Of a stretch of DNA of 64,000 nucleotides, positions 37,489 to 45,975 are shown in pieces. The notes under the pieces were generated by a model. The model was not told the origin of the DNA and did no database searches. It saw only the letters and a program-made list of their open reading frames with translations. How positions within the stretch are numbered: position 1 is the first letter of the stretch; each line of letters opens with the position of its first letter. Source of the stretch: Metabacillus dongyingensis (GTDB lineage: Bacteria > Bacillota > Bacilli > Bacillales > Bacillaceae). The DNA lies in NCBI RefSeq assembly GCF_019933155.2, contig NZ_CP082944.1, positions 2,606,001-2,670,000 of the forward strand, in the 5' to 3' direction. The position numbers and the translations under genes were made by a program.

Positions 37489-39669
37489 TTATTGCTTTAC
37501 TGCAAATTTAGCTTTAGCTTCTAAACGGCGTCGATGAAGGATTGGTTCTGTGTATCCATTAGGCTGATTGTAGCCTTCAAAAACAAGGTCGCATGCAGCC
37601 TGAAAAGCAACTGAATTTTCGTAATCAGGCGCCATTGGCATATAATGCGGATCTCCTTCATTCTGTTTGTCTACAACTTTTGCCATGCGTTCAAGAGTTT
37701 CTTTCACTTGTTCTTTCGTGCAGATGCCATGGTGCAGCCAGTTTGCAAGATGCTGACTGGAAATCCTGAGTGTTGCACGGTCTTCCATCAGTCCGACATT
37801 ATAGTAATCAGGCACTTTTGAGCAGCCGACGCCCTGTTCGACCCAGCGAACAACATATCCAAGTATTCCTTGTGCGTTGTTATCAAGTTCCTGCTGAATT
37901 TCCTCCTTGCTCCAGTTTGCTTTTTCTGCAACAGGAATAGTGAGGATGTCATTTCTTAGGTCTTTCACATTCTCCTTAAGCTGATTCTGAACTTCTGTAA
38001 CATCTACCTGGTGATAGTGCAGGGCATGAAGTGTAGCTGCTGTAGGTGAGGGAACCCACGCGGTGTTTGCTCCTGCTTTTAAATGGCCAGATTTTTGCTT
38101 AAGCATCTCTGCCATCAAATCCGGCATCGCCCACATGCCTTTGCCGATTTGGGCACGGCCCTGGAAGCCGCTTTCAAGGCCAGCATAAACATTTGATTTT
38201 TCATAGCCCTGAAGCCAGGCTGAAGATTTCATATTATTTTTAGGAATCATTGGGCCAGCTTCCATAGAAGTATGAATTTCATCTCCTGTACGGTCCAAGA
38301 ATCCTGTATTAATGAATGCGATTCGGTCTTTTACTTCACGTATTGCTGCTTTCAAGTTTAGTGACGTTCGTCTTTCTTCATCCATGACCCCGATTTTAAT
38401 GGTATTGCGTTCAAGTCCGAGCAAATCCTCGACTTTATTAAAAAGAGTGTTCGCAAAAGCAACTTCTTTTGATCCATGCATCTTCGGTTTAACAATGTAG
38501 ACAGATCCTTTTGAAGAGTTCTGATATTGTCCGGTTCCTAGTAATGAGTGTTTTGCAAGCATTGCAGTTATCACGCAATCGAGGATGCCTTCTTGAATTT
38601 CATCACCGTTTTCATCAAGAATGGCATTGTTTGTCATAAGATGACCTACATTTCTTACAAACATGAGCGATCTCCCTGAAAGAGTAAATTCTTCGCCATT
38701 TACTGAGGTATACGACCGGTCAGGGTTCAAGGTCCGGATCATTGTTTGGTTTCCTTTTTTGAAAGTTGATGCTAAATTTCCTGTCATTAATCCTAACCAA
38801 TTTCGATAGACGATCACTTTATCTTCAGCATCAACAGCTGTAACGGAATCTTCACAATCCATAATAGTAGTCAGCGCTGCTTCAAGCAGAATATCTTTTA
38901 CGCCGGCTAAATCTGTTTTGCCGATTGGGTGGCTTCGGTCAATTTGAATTTCAAAATGAAGCCCGTTGTTTTTTAATAGGATTGCAGCTGGAGAATTAGC
39001 ATCCCCCTGATAGCCGGCCAATTTTTCTTTCTCTTTAAGAACTGTTTTTTGACCGCTGCTTAATGTGACAGATAAAGTTCCGTCAATAATCGCATATTCC
39101 GCAGCATCTTTATGGGATGCATCTTTTAAAGGCACGGTTTCATCAAGGAAATTGCGGGCAAATTCAATGACTTTTTCTCCGCGCACAGGGTTATATGATC
39201 CTTCGCGGTGTGCACCGTCCGCATCACTAATGGCATCTGTCCCGTAAAGGGCGTCATACAGGCTGCCCCAGCGTGCATTTGCTGCATTGATGGCGTAGCG
39301 CGCATTATTGACCGGCACGACTAATTGAGGTCCTGCCTGAACAGCAATCTCATCATCAACATTTTGAGTTGTAATCTTAAACTCATCTGCCTCATGCTCC
39401 AAATATCCAATTTCATACAAGAATGCTTTATAGGTTTCAAAATCAAATGTTTCATTGTTTTCCCTGTGCCATGAATGAATTTTGCTCTGAATCTCATCGC
39501 GGACTGCCAATAGTTCTTTGTTTTGAGGAGTCAGCTCCTTAACGATGGCCTCAAAACCTGACCAAAATGCATTCTGATCTAAACCAGTATGCGGGAGAGC
39601 TTCTGAATTAATAAATTCATAGAGTGCCTCTGCTACTTGAAGATTGCCTTTTTGAATATAGCCTTTCAT
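37489..39669 (-). CDS. glcB: Malate synthase G
   Basis: The 726-residue protein has the length of malate synthase G (E. coli enzyme 723). It condenses glyoxylate with acetyl-CoA to give malate. Visible family segments include [61 protein letters not shown] and the C-terminal GQ-less [10 protein letters not shown] loop. The start is one of two adjacent ATG codons (39672 or 39669) behind CAGGAGGAACGA. A long upstream extension in frame has no ribosome site. It follows glcD after 117 bp that carry a putative regulator site and a CcpA-like site. Confidence 0.94.
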   Translation of the reverse strand: MKGYIQKGNLQVAEALYEFINSEALPHTGLDQNAFWSGFEAIVKELTPQNKELLAVRDEIQSKIHSWHRENNETFDFETYKAFLYEIGYLEHEADEFKITTQNVDDEIAVQAGPQLVVPVNNARYAINAANARWGSLYDALYGTDAISDADGAHREGSYNPVRGEKVIEFARNFLDETVPLKDASHKDAAEYAIIDGTLSVTLSSGQKTVLKEKEKLAGYQGDANSPAAILLKNNGLHFEIQIDRSHPIGKTDLAGVKDILLEAALTTIMDCEDSVTAVDAEDKVIVYRNWLGLMTGNLASTFKKGNQTMIRTLNPDRSYTSVNGEEFTLSGRSLMFVRNVGHLMTNNAILDENGDEIQEGILDCVITAMLAKHSLLGTGQYQNSSKGSVYIVKPKMHGSKEVAFANTLFNKVEDLLGLERNTIKIGVMDEERRTSLNLKAAIREVKDRIAFINTGFLDRTGDEIHTSMEAGPMIPKNNMKSSAWLQGYEKSNVYAGLESGFQGRAQIGKGMWAMPDLMAEMLKQKSGHLKAGANTAWVPSPTAATLHALHYHQVDVTEVQNQLKENVKDLRNDILTIPVAEKANWSKEEIQQELDNNAQGILGYVVRWVEQGVGCSKVPDYYNVGLMEDRATLRISSQHLANWLHHGICTKEQVKETLERMAKVVDKQNEGDPHYMPMAPDYENSVAFQAACDLVFEGYNQPNGYTEPILHRRRLEAKAKFAVKQ

Positions 39670-39686
39670 CATTCGTTCCTCCTGTT

Positions 39687-39704
39687 GTTTGTTATTACGA
39701 AACG
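39687..39704. promoter_or_regulatory. Putative FadR-type regulator operator before malate synthase G
   Basis: GTTTGTTATTACGAAACG on the plus strand matches, with one difference in 18 bases, the reverse complement of the site at 43929-43946 before the glycolate oxidase genes. It lies immediately upstream of the glcB ribosome site, where a bound repressor would block expression. Confidence 0.7.
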
Positions 39705-39742
39705 TCGTTTTTCTTTTTGTTAAAAAAATAATAGCATGAAAA

Positions 39743-39757
39743 TCAAAGCGTTTACAA
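39743..39757 (-). promoter_or_regulatory. Candidate cre (CcpA) site before malate synthase G
   Basis: On the minus strand TTGTAAACGCTTTGA fits the CcpA consensus WTGNAANCGNWNNCW at all fixed positions except the penultimate C. It lies in the glcD-glcB gap. Carbon catabolite repression of glyoxylate metabolism would be expected. One-mismatch sites do occur by chance. Confidence 0.4.
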
Positions 39758-39786
39758 TCATTTTCAGAACATTTTACCAATTTAAT

Positions 39787-41241
39787 TTATAGAGCTGCTG
39801 CTTTCATTTCTTTTTTCACTTCTGCACAGCGTCCCGGACTTGGAAATAATTTACCCGCGTTTAATAGATTATCAGGGTTAAAGACTTCCCGGACCTTTGT
39901 TTGAGCTAAAATCTCTTCGTCAGTAAAAACAAACCGCATTTCTTCTCTCTTTTCAATCCCAACCCCATGTTCACCTGTAATCGTTCCGCCAACTTCAGCG
40001 CAAACCTGCAAACATGCGCTTCCTGCTTTTAATGCCGCTTCTGTCTGACCGGGAACCCTTGAATCGAACAAGACAAGCGGATGCAGATTGCCGTCTCCGG
40101 CATGAAAGATATTGGCGATCCTGAGACCTGATTCTTTGCTGATCTGATTGATTTTTTCAAGGACTTCTGGAAGTCTGCTTCGCGGAATGACTCCATCCTG
40201 TACAAGATAATCCGGTGAAATAGCCCCCATTGCCCCAAAGCCTGTCTTTCGGTTTGCCCACCATCTTGCACGCTCTGCATCACTTTCAGCAGCCTTTACT
40301 TCACGGACATTCCATTTTGTGCACACCTCAAGAATCTGTGCGATCTGTTCATCGATACCGGCGGAAATACCGTCTACTTCTATTAATAAGACCGCTTCAA
40401 TGTCTCTTGGGTGACCCACTGGAAACGCAGCAGCTTCAACTCCTTCAATTGCAACCTTATCCATCATTTCAAGTGCTGCTGGAACAATTCCTGCTGAAAT
40501 AATGTCTGAAACAGCGCCGCTTCCGTCTGAAACACTATCAAAGTAAGCAAGAACTGTTTGTTTTGACTCAGGATTTTTTAAGATTCTTACAGTGATCTTT
40601 GTGACGATCCCGAGCGTTCCTTCTGATCCAGTTAATAATCCAAGCAGGTCATAGCCCGGCGAATCAGGGATTCCGTTTTTTCCAATTTCAATAATCTCTC
40701 CATTCGGCAGTACAACCTCCAGTCCAAGGATATGATTTGTCGTTACACCATATTTGAGGCAATGGGCTCCGCCGGCATTTTCAGCAACGTTGCCTCCGAT
40801 TGTGCAGCAATATTGACTGGATGGATCCGGTGCATAGTAATAACCTTTATCTGCAATTGAGTTGGTTAATTTAAGATTAACAAAGCCGGGTTCAACGACT
40901 GCCCGTCTATTTTCGAGATCTACACTGATCAGCTTTTTCATTTTTACGAGACTGATAATGACTTCACCGTTAATGGGAATGGCTCCTCCGCTTAAACCTG
41001 TTCCAGCACCTCTTGCAAGGAATGGCAGCTGATTTTCAGAACAGTATTTGACGATCGCCGCAACTTCCTCTGTATTTTTCGGAAAAACAACCGCTTTTGG
41101 CAAATGCTTGTGAATGGTAAAACCATCGCAATCATAGGCAATTAAATCTTCCTTATGATAGAGAATGTTTGAAGGGCCTCCTGTCAGCTTTGCAAGGCTA
41201 TGAATATGTTTATCTTTCGTTTTAAGTCCTTTAATAGCCAT
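39787..41241 (-). CDS. glcD: Glycolate oxidase FAD subunit GlcD
   Basis: This 484-residue FAD-linked oxidase has the PCMH FAD-binding motif (LARGAGTGLSGGAIP near residue 70, CCTIGGNVAENAGG near 130) and a C-terminal lactate/glycolate oxidase domain with FHAGDGNLHP and TGEHGVGIEKR. It is the catalytic subunit that oxidises glycolate to glyoxylate. Its ATG overlaps the glcF stop (TAATG), so the subunits are made in step. An in-frame start 14 codons earlier lacks its own ribosome site. Confidence 0.94.
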   Translation of the reverse strand: MAIKGLKTKDKHIHSLAKLTGGPSNILYHKEDLIAYDCDGFTIHKHLPKAVVFPKNTEEVAAIVKYCSENQLPFLARGAGTGLSGGAIPINGEVIISLVKMKKLISVDLENRRAVVEPGFVNLKLTNSIADKGYYYAPDPSSQYCCTIGGNVAENAGGAHCLKYGVTTNHILGLEVVLPNGEIIEIGKNGIPDSPGYDLLGLLTGSEGTLGIVTKITVRILKNPESKQTVLAYFDSVSDGSGAVSDIISAGIVPAALEMMDKVAIEGVEAAAFPVGHPRDIEAVLLIEVDGISAGIDEQIAQILEVCTKWNVREVKAAESDAERARWWANRKTGFGAMGAISPDYLVQDGVIPRSRLPEVLEKINQISKESGLRIANIFHAGDGNLHPLVLFDSRVPGQTEAALKAGSACLQVCAEVGGTITGEHGVGIEKREEMRFVFTDEEILAQTKVREVFNPDNLLNAGKLFPSPGRCAEVKKEMKAAAL

Positions 41242-42605
41242 TACAGTTCTTCCTTTCCTTGTTTCTCCATTTGATAGGCCCAATCCAGCAGCTGGACAGT
41301 ATGAACAACCTTTTGATTTCTTCCGAATTTTTGAACACCCATAGCCATTTGCAGCATGCAGCCAGGGTTGCCCATTGAAATCATCTCAACGTCATCAGGA
41401 ACATTTTCCATTTTACTTTCAAGCACAGCCCCTGCCATTTCCGGATTTGTTATGTTGTAGATGCCTGCACTTCCGCAGCATCTGTCCGCATTAGGCATAT
41501 GAACCATTTCCACGCCTGGAATATCTAGTAAGATATCGCGAGGCTCCTGGCGTACACCCTGTCCATGTGCCAAGTGGCATGCATCATGATAAGTGATTCT
41601 TGTATTTAATTCCGCTTTAGGCTTTTCATAGCCGGTGTCATGAAGATATTTCGATATATCCACTACTTTAGCAGCAAATTTTTCTGCTTTCTCATGCCAT
41701 TCTGCCTCTACTTCTCTGAACAATTCACCGTATTCCTTAAGCATGCATCCGCATCCTGCTGCGTTTACTATGATTTTATCGGAATCTTTAAAAGCCTCAA
41801 TGTTTTGCTTTGCAAGTCTGCGGCCTGTATCTCTGTCGCCCGCATGAACGTGAAGGGCTCCGCAGCATGTTTGATTTTGCGGAATTGTGACTGCATTTCC
41901 ATTCTTTGTTAACACATTTATTGTGGATTCATTAATATCACTGAACATAACGTCCATTACACATCCTGTCAGGAAGGATACTTCAGTCTTTGTCTCCCCC
42001 TGTGCCGGAATGACCGTCTGATTTTTATACTTTTTGCGGACCGGCTGCTTGATTTCAGGCATGATGGCTTCCATTTCAGCAAGATGTTTTGGCATGACCT
42101 TCAGCATCCCGGTTTTGCGCACAGCTTTTTGCAATCCGCTTTTTTGATAAAATTTCAGCAGATTTCCCGCGGTGTTCAAACGGTTTTGATGAGGAAAGAG
42201 ACCTTTTAAGAAAAATTTGCTTACGGTTCCTTTTACACCTGTTAATGGCATAGCCTGACGGATTTGGCCCCTGGCTTCTTCAATGAGACCGCCGACATCC
42301 ACATCCGCAGGACATGCCGTTGTACAGGCTCGGCAATCAAGACAGGCAAAGACAGGATCCATGAATTGTTCGTTTACTTGAAGCAACCCATCTGCAACTG
42401 ATTTGATCAGATGCACCCGTCCTCGCGGAGAATGCTGCTCCTGCCCGGTTATCTCATAGGTTGGACATGACTCCAGACACATGCCGCAATGGACACAATC
42501 TGCCCATTTGCTCTCGTCCGGATGATCCTTCCACAAATAATTGCTGAGACTTGTTTCCTTGCATGCCGGGGATGCTTGCTTTAAGTCGCTTTCTCTTATG
42601 CTCAA
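41241..42605 (-). CDS. glcF: Glycolate oxidase iron-sulfur subunit GlcF
   Basis: The 454-residue protein has two N-terminal 4Fe-4S motifs (CVHCGMCLESCPTY near residue 38 and CLDCRACTTACPADV near residue 90). Two CCG domains (TCCGALHVHAGD and RCCGSAGIYN) bind a further cluster. It passes electrons from the flavin subunits to the respiratory chain. Its start abuts the GlcE-like gene with no gap, and its stop overlaps glcD. The order E-F-D is unusual compared with E. coli glcDEF but keeps all three subunits together. Confidence 0.94.
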   Translation of the reverse strand: MSIRESDLKQASPACKETSLSNYLWKDHPDESKWADCVHCGMCLESCPTYEITGQEQHSPRGRVHLIKSVADGLLQVNEQFMDPVFACLDCRACTTACPADVDVGGLIEEARGQIRQAMPLTGVKGTVSKFFLKGLFPHQNRLNTAGNLLKFYQKSGLQKAVRKTGMLKVMPKHLAEMEAIMPEIKQPVRKKYKNQTVIPAQGETKTEVSFLTGCVMDVMFSDINESTINVLTKNGNAVTIPQNQTCCGALHVHAGDRDTGRRLAKQNIEAFKDSDKIIVNAAGCGCMLKEYGELFREVEAEWHEKAEKFAAKVVDISKYLHDTGYEKPKAELNTRITYHDACHLAHGQGVRQEPRDILLDIPGVEMVHMPNADRCCGSAGIYNITNPEMAGAVLESKMENVPDDVEMISMGNPGCMLQMAMGVQKFGRNQKVVHTVQLLDWAYQMEKQGKEEL

Positions 42606-43913
42606 CTAGATCCCTCCCAAGTAACGTTTATAATTCAGGATTGAACGTGGATCAATTGCGGTTTTAATTCCTTGAATCAGAAAGAAGCAGGATGGCTTTT
42701 CTCCCCATACTTCCGTTTTGTGACGCAATGCGTAAGGCAGATGCTTAATGATTGTATAGCCTCCCAACCGAGATGCAGCTTGCTGAATACGCTCGATTGC
42801 ATTCATAACGTCATTGCTGCTTCCCTTCAGTATGACTTGGCATAATCCGTGTCCTATTCCGCCATGAGCTTCAATAGACGTCGTTTTGTACATACTGGCA
42901 CATTCCTTCACAATTTGGAAAACATCCATGTTTTTTACGCCAATTTTTAAGGAAGCTTCCGTAATAGAACGAGGCTTTGATGTGACACCATTAGGCGCTG
43001 TCTTGTAAAACCCATCCCAAAACAATTCTGCTTCCGCTTGGGGCAGGAGAGAAAACAGTGAACCCGCAGGCACGATGCTTTTAATAAATTCTTCCTGATA
43101 GTAGACTGATGGCTCGAAATCCTCAAAACTGATTGCAAGCGTATACATATTGTGATTTGCTAAACGTTTAGATAAGGCAGGGCTCAGCAGTTCTAAAGCA
43201 ATGGGCTCCATCATGGAATCCAGCAGTTTTACCACAAACAGCCTCATTTCTTCCAGAAGTTCAATAGGAAAAGATAATAGAATAAGACTTTCGTATTTTG
43301 GGATCGGCCTAAGCTTTAAAGTAATCTCCGTCACAACTCCAAGCGTGCCCATTGAGCCTATAAAAAGCTTATTCATATCGTAGCCGGCAACGTTTTTTAC
43401 CACTTTTCCGCCAGATCGAATAACTCGTCCATCAGGATAAACGATTCTAAGACCAATAACTGAATCTCGTGCTGATCCATATCCAAGCCGTTTGGGACCG
43501 CTTTCATTTGAAGCGATAATACCTCCAATAGTTGAATACTCCGGCCAAGCTGGATCGAGTGAAACTCTCTGCTGATGCTTTGCTAAGAAATCCTGCAGTT
43601 CTTTAAATGTTGTCCCTGCTTTTACGGTTATGGTCATATCACCTGGAGTATGCTCTGTAATACCGCTGTAATGAGCCATGGATAATTGGATATCTGCATA
43701 ATCTGATAATCCTCCAAATCCGCGCTTTGTCCCGCCGCCGATTATGGAAACTTTTTTGTCATTCTGATCGGCAAATTTAAGGACTTGTATGATTTCCTCT
43801 TCTGCAGTCGGAAAAACAGTCATTTCGCCATTATTGCCAAGCAAGTGATTTGCCTGTCCTTCCGTCTTTACTTTTTCTTCAGGTAAAAGTGAGATTAATT
43901 CAGTCATTATCAA
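42606..43913 (-). CDS. glcE: FAD-binding oxidoreductase, glycolate oxidase subunit GlcE-like
   Basis: About 435 residues, longer than E. coli GlcE (350). It has a PCMH-type FAD domain (VSIIGGGTKRGFGGLSDYADI, TIGGIIASNESGPKRLGYGSARDSV) and a C-terminal half resembling FAD-linked oxidases, though lacking the HGVG motif of GlcD. I prefer a TTG start at 43913, seven bases after GGAGG. The ATG two codons on is spaced too far from that site. It is the first structural gene after the FadR-type regulator, with the operator in the gap. Confidence 0.88.
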   Translation of the reverse strand: MIMTELISLLPEEKVKTEGQANHLLGNNGEMTVFPTAEEEIIQVLKFADQNDKKVSIIGGGTKRGFGGLSDYADIQLSMAHYSGITEHTPGDMTITVKAGTTFKELQDFLAKHQQRVSLDPAWPEYSTIGGIIASNESGPKRLGYGSARDSVIGLRIVYPDGRVIRSGGKVVKNVAGYDMNKLFIGSMGTLGVVTEITLKLRPIPKYESLILLSFPIELLEEMRLFVVKLLDSMMEPIALELLSPALSKRLANHNMYTLAISFEDFEPSVYYQEEFIKSIVPAGSLFSLLPQAEAELFWDGFYKTAPNGVTSKPRSITEASLKIGVKNMDVFQIVKECASMYKTTSIEAHGGIGHGLCQVILKGSSNDVMNAIERIQQAASRLGGYTIIKHLPYALRHKTEVWGEKPSCFFLIQGIKTAIDPRSILNYKRYLGGI

Positions 43914-43927
43914 AACAGCACCTCCAA

Positions 43928-43948
43928 TCGTTTCGTAGTAACAAACGA
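43928..43948. promoter_or_regulatory. Putative FadR-type regulator operator before the glycolate oxidase genes
   Basis: TCGTTT and AAACGA frame an inner TA-N-TA, giving a 21-base imperfect palindrome. Its reverse complement agrees with the site before malate synthase G at 18 of 21 positions. It lies 15-35 bp upstream of the GlcE start and just after the regulator gene. Confidence 0.72.
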
Positions 43949-43973
43949 TGTTTTGTTTTATTTTCAAAAAAAT

Positions 43974-44666
43974 TCATTTTCTCTGATGAAGACTCTTGTG
44001 AAGGATGGATTCTACGAATGTTAAATGCTGCAGCATGTATTCGTTTGATAGATTTGGAGTTCCTGATGAAATACTTTCGAAGATGCGCTTATGGTGTAAT
44101 GCAATGGTTTCGATCGCCTCAGAATCGCATTTGATAAACTGGTGAAAATCAATCATCGCATTTTTAATCGTGGTGGAAATAACTTGTACAAACTGAATCA
44201 GCAGCGAGTTTCCGGTTGCTTTCGCAATCGATAAGTGAAACTGATAATCATCTTCCCAGGGGGCATCTGTCTGAGTTGTTAAGATCTTTTTCATTAGCGT
44301 AAGATCTTTTTCAGAGCGATTACATGCAGCCATTTCAGCCATGCCAGTTTCGACGATTTTTCTAACTTGAAAAAGCTCAGTAATATCATTCGCATTTGGA
44401 AGCATGACAGCTTTGCTGAAAATCTTTGAGGAGTCATACTTGCTGACATACGTGCCCTCACCCTGTTTCACTTTTACAAGGCCTTTTCCTTTTAAAACAG
44501 TTATGGCATCACGTACGGCTGATCGTCCTACTCCAAACCTCTCGCAAAGCTCTCTTACTGATGGAAGCTTTTCGCCAGCAGGTATCGAGCCGTCTAAAAT
44601 CATTTTCTCGATTTGCTCGCTGACCGTGTCTGAAACTTTCTTTGTTGAAATTTTTTCAATTAGCAC
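43974..44666 (-). CDS. FadR-subfamily GntR regulator of the glycolate/lactate genes (LutR-like)
   Basis: The 230-residue protein has an N-terminal winged helix (KLPSVRELCERFGVGRSAVRDAI, then VKVKQGEGTYVS) and an all-helical FCD effector domain (about 85-220) with FHLSIAKATGNSLL and HHKRIF metal-binding histidines. FCD proteins often sense hydroxy acids such as lactate and glycolate. The start is a GTG behind AAAGG. It leads the glc block, and two copies of one site lie before glcE and glcB, so it is probably the local repressor. Confidence 0.9.
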   Translation of the reverse strand: MLIEKISTKKVSDTVSEQIEKMILDGSIPAGEKLPSVRELCERFGVGRSAVRDAITVLKGKGLVKVKQGEGTYVSKYDSSKIFSKAVMLPNANDITELFQVRKIVETGMAEMAACNRSEKDLTLMKKILTTQTDAPWEDDYQFHLSIAKATGNSLLIQFVQVISTTIKNAMIDFHQFIKCDSEAIETIALHHKRIFESISSGTPNLSNEYMLQHLTFVESILHKSLHQRK

Positions 44667-44792
44667 CTATTCACAGCCTTTCTTTTCAGACATCACATAT
44701 CTGACAAGTGATCTGTTATAGTTACATTTAAACATTATGAAATCCATTTTTCAATTAATTTTTAGAATTTACTGAATAAATATAAAAATCAG

Positions 44793-44824
44793 CAAAAAAG
44801 CAGCCTGCATTTATGCAGACCGCT
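44793..44824 (-). terminator. Terminator of the macrolide phosphotransferase gene
   Basis: On the minus strand AGCGGTCTGCAT and ATGCAGGCTGCT pair at all 12 positions (two G-T) with a 2-base loop, followed by six T residues. It lies 12 bp past the gene's stop. Confidence 0.9.
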
Positions 44825-44836
44825 GGAAATAATTTT

Positions 44837-45724
44837 TTATAAACCCAATGCCTGTTTCGCCATAATATAATGCTCATCTTCCCCGGTGATTAAAGCGAAC
44901 TCAGCAATATCTATGCCATAGGCAGCCTTAAATTCTATAATATGCTCTCTCATTTTTGGCCATACTTTTCCGCCGGATTTTTCATACTCTCCCAGTAAAT
45001 AGCCGAGTTCTTTTTCTCCAAAGATAGTAGCAAACAAGACAAAATCCTTCCCAGGATCTGTCACTTTTGCTTCTGTCCAGTCGAGAATGCCGCAGACCTT
45101 TTCCTCTTTATCTATTAATATGTGAGGCGGATGCAGATCTCCATGGATAAATGAAGAATGTCCCGGCCAATACGAATCATCTGATAGCCATTGCTGCCAA
45201 CGTTTCCAAAGGACATCAGCTGTACCTATTTCTTTTTTCACTTTATCCATTCGTTCACTGAGTGATTGACGTACTTGGTCAGGGCTTAATACTTCAACTC
45301 CGGATTTTGCTGCTTCAAAATGGTCTAAGTTATGCAAGGCAGACATCACTCCTGCCAATGATTGAACAAATGATTTTGAAAGGTTTTCAGTGTTTATATT
45401 AAAGACATAGTTACGAATGTTCATATCAATCGAACCCGTCTGGATTCCCGGAACCGTGGGATAGGCAATTAATTCAGGGGTATTAATTTTCCACTCTGGC
45501 ACACTCACAGGGAGTTGTTTTTGAACTAATTTCAAGATATTCCCTTCATAAGCACTTCTTTGAATAACATCAGGGCGTCTCGGCTTTCTGAGAACCCACG
45601 AAACGCCGCTTTCATCTTCTGCAAATAAGACCTGAAAATCCATTCCAGACTCATTCAAAACAGCCGTTTCTTCAATAAGGTTTAAACCATTCTTACTTGC
45701 AAGCTTTAATATATCAACAGTCAT
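44837..45724 (-). CDS. mph: Macrolide 2'-phosphotransferase (Mph family)
   Basis: The 295-residue protein of the aminoglycoside/macrolide kinase superfamily has the catalytic loop FIHGDLHPPHILID (near residue 190) and the metal-binding GILDWTEAKVTDPGKDF. The N-terminal VLRKPRRPDVIQRSAYEGNIL supplies the nucleotide-binding Lys and Glu. The HPPHILID variant is characteristic of Mph enzymes, which phosphorylate the desosamine 2'-OH of macrolides with GTP. The ATG follows AAAGAGGAG. That ribosome site lies inside a hairpin, and a leader peptide sits 155-200 bp upstream, so expression is probably macrolide-inducible. It has its own terminator. Confidence 0.9.
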   Translation of the reverse strand: MTVDILKLASKNGLNLIEETAVLNESGMDFQVLFAEDESGVSWVLRKPRRPDVIQRSAYEGNILKLVQKQLPVSVPEWKINTPELIAYPTVPGIQTGSIDMNIRNYVFNINTENLSKSFVQSLAGVMSALHNLDHFEAAKSGVEVLSPDQVRQSLSERMDKVKKEIGTADVLWKRWQQWLSDDSYWPGHSSFIHGDLHPPHILIDKEEKVCGILDWTEAKVTDPGKDFVLFATIFGEKELGYLLGEYEKSGGKVWPKMREHIIEFKAAYGIDIAEFALITGEDEHYIMAKQALGL

Positions 45725-45940
45725 TCGTTATCTCTCCTCTTTAATATCGCAAGAGGACCTGCCTTTGGCCGAAACTTTTTTTGCACAGCAAAAAGAGGCA
45801 GAAAGCTCTCCCTCTTCTTTAAACTTATTAGAATTTCTATAAAAAGGCAGACCTATCCGATTTATTTGTCACTATTCAATTAGCAGAACAATGTACGCAG
45901 CCGGATACGCATGAATGCCATTAGAAATCCCTCCGTTCAA
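45725..45940 (-). promoter_or_regulatory. Predicted translational attenuator controlling mph
   Basis: Four segments can pair in alternative ways. Segment 1, TATCCG (45902-45907), lies in leader codons 5-7. Segment 2, CGGATAGGTCTGCCTTT (45843-45859), can pair with 1 (6 bp) or with 3. Segment 3, AAAGGCAGGTCCTCTT (45751-45766), can pair with 2 over about 11 bp including two G-U, or with 4. Segment 4, AAGAGGA (45735-45741), is the mph ribosome site and pairs perfectly over 7 bp with TCCTCTT in segment 3. A ribosome stalled on the leader would free 2, which captures 3 and exposes 4. A possible terminator hairpin (AAGAGG/CCTCTT plus T5, about 45791-45818) lies between 2 and 3. Confidence 0.7.
45880..45921 (-). 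CDS. Leader peptide of the mph attenuator
   Basis: ATG 45919-45921 follows GGAGGG at seven bases' spacing, one of the best ribosome sites in the window. It opens a 13-codon frame, MAFMRIRLRTLFC, ending in TAA. The peptide contains overlapping Arg-X-Arg motifs (RIR, RLR). Arg/Lys-X-Arg/Lys is the known macrolide-dependent stalling signal, for example MRLR in the ErmD leader. A start at the second Met would give MRIRLR, even closer to that. The strand, distance and downstream hairpins fit a regulatory leader rather than a functional small protein. Confidence 0.72.
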   Translation of the reverse strand: MAFMRIRLRTLFC

Positions 45941-45975
45941 TAAGATTAACACTAGTGTAGCATTTAACAGCTTAG

